The notes under the pieces were generated by a model. It was not told the DNA's origin. It made no database searches and worked only from the letters and a program-made list of their open reading frames with translations. Shown piece after piece: positions 59,950 to 60,415 of a DNA stretch of 60,415 bases. A program made the translations under genes and the position numbers. The DNA is from Rhodococcus ruber NBRC 15591 (GTDB lineage: Bacteria; Actinomycetota; Actinomycetes; Mycobacteriales; Mycobacteriaceae), in the NCBI RefSeq assembly GCF_001894945.1, contig NZ_BCXE01000011.1, forward strand, positions 1 through 60,415, written 5' to 3'. The stretch's first letter is position 1. Each line of letters opens with the position of its first letter.

Positions 59950-60415
59950 ATGAACAAGGCAGAGCTGATCGATGTTCTGACCGAGAAACTCGGTTCGGAC
60001 AGGCGCACAGCAACGGCGGCCGTGGAGCACATGGTCGACGCGATCGTGCGTGCAGTGCACTCGGGCAAGAGCGTCACCATCACCGGATTCGGTGTCTTCG
60101 AGCAGCGCCGCCGCGCAGCCCGGGTCGCGCGCAACCCGCGTACGGGTGAGACCGTGAAGGTCAAGCCGACGTCGGTGCCGGCGTTCCGCCCCGGCGCTCA
60201 GTTCAAGGCGGTCATCGCCGGTTCGCAGAAGCTCCCCGCGACTGGTCCGGCCGTCAAGCGCGGCGCGGCTGCGGCGGCCAAGAAGACCGCGGCGGCGAAG
60301 AAGACCGCCGCCAAGAAGACCGCGGCGGCGAAGAAGACCGCCGCCAAGGCCGCTCCGGCGAAGAAGACCACGGCGGCCAAGGCTCCGGCCAAGACCACCG
60401 CGGCGAAGAAGACCA
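59950..60415 (+). CDS. hupB: HU-type nucleoid protein with lysine-rich tail (cut by window edge)
   Basis: The N-terminal 90 residues are a complete HU domain: [46 protein letters not shown] and the DNA-minor-groove arm up to [14 protein letters not shown]. From about residue 105 a histone-H1-like tail begins, with repeated [11 protein letters not shown] and APAKKT units; it runs off the right edge. Actinobacterial HupB/Hlp uses this tail to compact DNA and bind RNA. GGAGG lies 7-11 nt before ATG 59950. The 155 residues seen are shorter than the usual 210 or so. Confidence 0.96.
   Translation, partial: MNKAELIDVLTEKLGSDRRTATAAVEHMVDAIVRAVHSGKSVTITGFGVFEQRRRAARVARNPRTGETVKVKPTSVPAFRPGAQFKAVIAGSQKLPATGPAVKRGAAAAAKKTAAAKKTAAKKTAAAKKTAAKAAPAKKTTAAKAPAKTTAAKKT

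Noticed and set aside
60240-60415. The AAGAAGACC repeats at the right edge as a non-coding satellite.
   Set aside because: They are in frame with hupB and encode the known lysine/alanine tail of actinobacterial HU.

Overview
The window is 60.4 kb of very GC-rich chromosome from an actinobacterium of the mycolic-acid group. A Rhodococcus-like organism is most likely, with Nocardia or Gordonia possible. The evidence is the codon use, the many GTG starts, an HU protein with a lysine/alanine tail, and a gene order that, from memory and not from a search, follows the Mycobacterium tuberculosis block from ctaD (Rv3043c) to hupB (Rv2986c), read in the opposite direction. No transposase, integrase, phage gene, CRISPR array or rRNA was seen. 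This is core genome with a few lineage-specific insertions.

Layout. 0-10.5 kb: end of ctaD, serB, a PTH2-like protein, the glycogen debranching gene glgX, an ABC ATPase, a tandem repeat, a NUDIX protein, enoyl-CoA hydratase, two methyltransferases and an ArsR-VOC pair. 10.5-17.8 kb: a PQQ-type lipoprotein, a hexapeptide acyltransferase, an amidase, and an overlapping methyltransferase-GH57-GT4 operon that matches the methylglucose lipopolysaccharide (MGLP) locus of mycobacteria. 17.9-19.8 kb: electron transfer flavoprotein genes etfB and etfA. 19.9-27.8 kb: a GNAT-type N-acyltransferase with a PlsC-type acyltransferase, cysteine desulfurase, mnmA, a MetE-core-like protein, ligA and a GNAT protein. 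27.8-37.2 kb: an ACT protein, gatC-gatA, a phospholipase A2/alpha-beta hydrolase pair facing a two-component system, pfkA and gatB. 37.2-43.4 kb: a VOC protein, an Ntn-type amide hydrolase, an LppZ-like lipoprotein, a DoxX protein, ilvD and a PH-domain membrane protein. 43.4-54 kb: the ilvB-ilvN-ilvC operon behind a leader-peptide attenuator, then a SulP transporter, serA, leuB, an MFS permease and a FAH-family enzyme. 54-60.4 kb: gltX, one tRNA-Gln, two identical tRNA-Glu genes, a DUF5302-like small protein, a flavin/F420-type oxidoreductase, an IclR regulator divergent from leuC-leuD, and the start of hupB.

How the genes work together. Branched-chain and serine synthesis dominate the right half: ilvB, ilvN, ilvC and ilvD make the valine/isoleucine precursors, leuB, leuC and leuD complete leucine, and serA with serB give serine. 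Translation genes are spread through the window: gatC, gatA, gatB, gltX and the Gln/Glu tRNAs. The gatCAB amidotransferase normally corrects Glu-tRNA(Gln), although a tRNA-Gln lies directly behind gltX. Cysteine desulfurase and mnmA together supply tRNA 2-thiouridine.

Regulation visible in the DNA. Many genes have a TANNNT-type -10 box 6-7 nt before the start codon, the pattern of leaderless transcripts. Several convergent gene pairs share one perfect inverted repeat as terminator. The strongest regulatory find is the ilvB leader: a good sigma-70-type promoter, a 15-codon leaderless peptide with Leu-Leu-Val-Ile and Val-Val codons, a 1:2 pairing segment and a T6 terminator.
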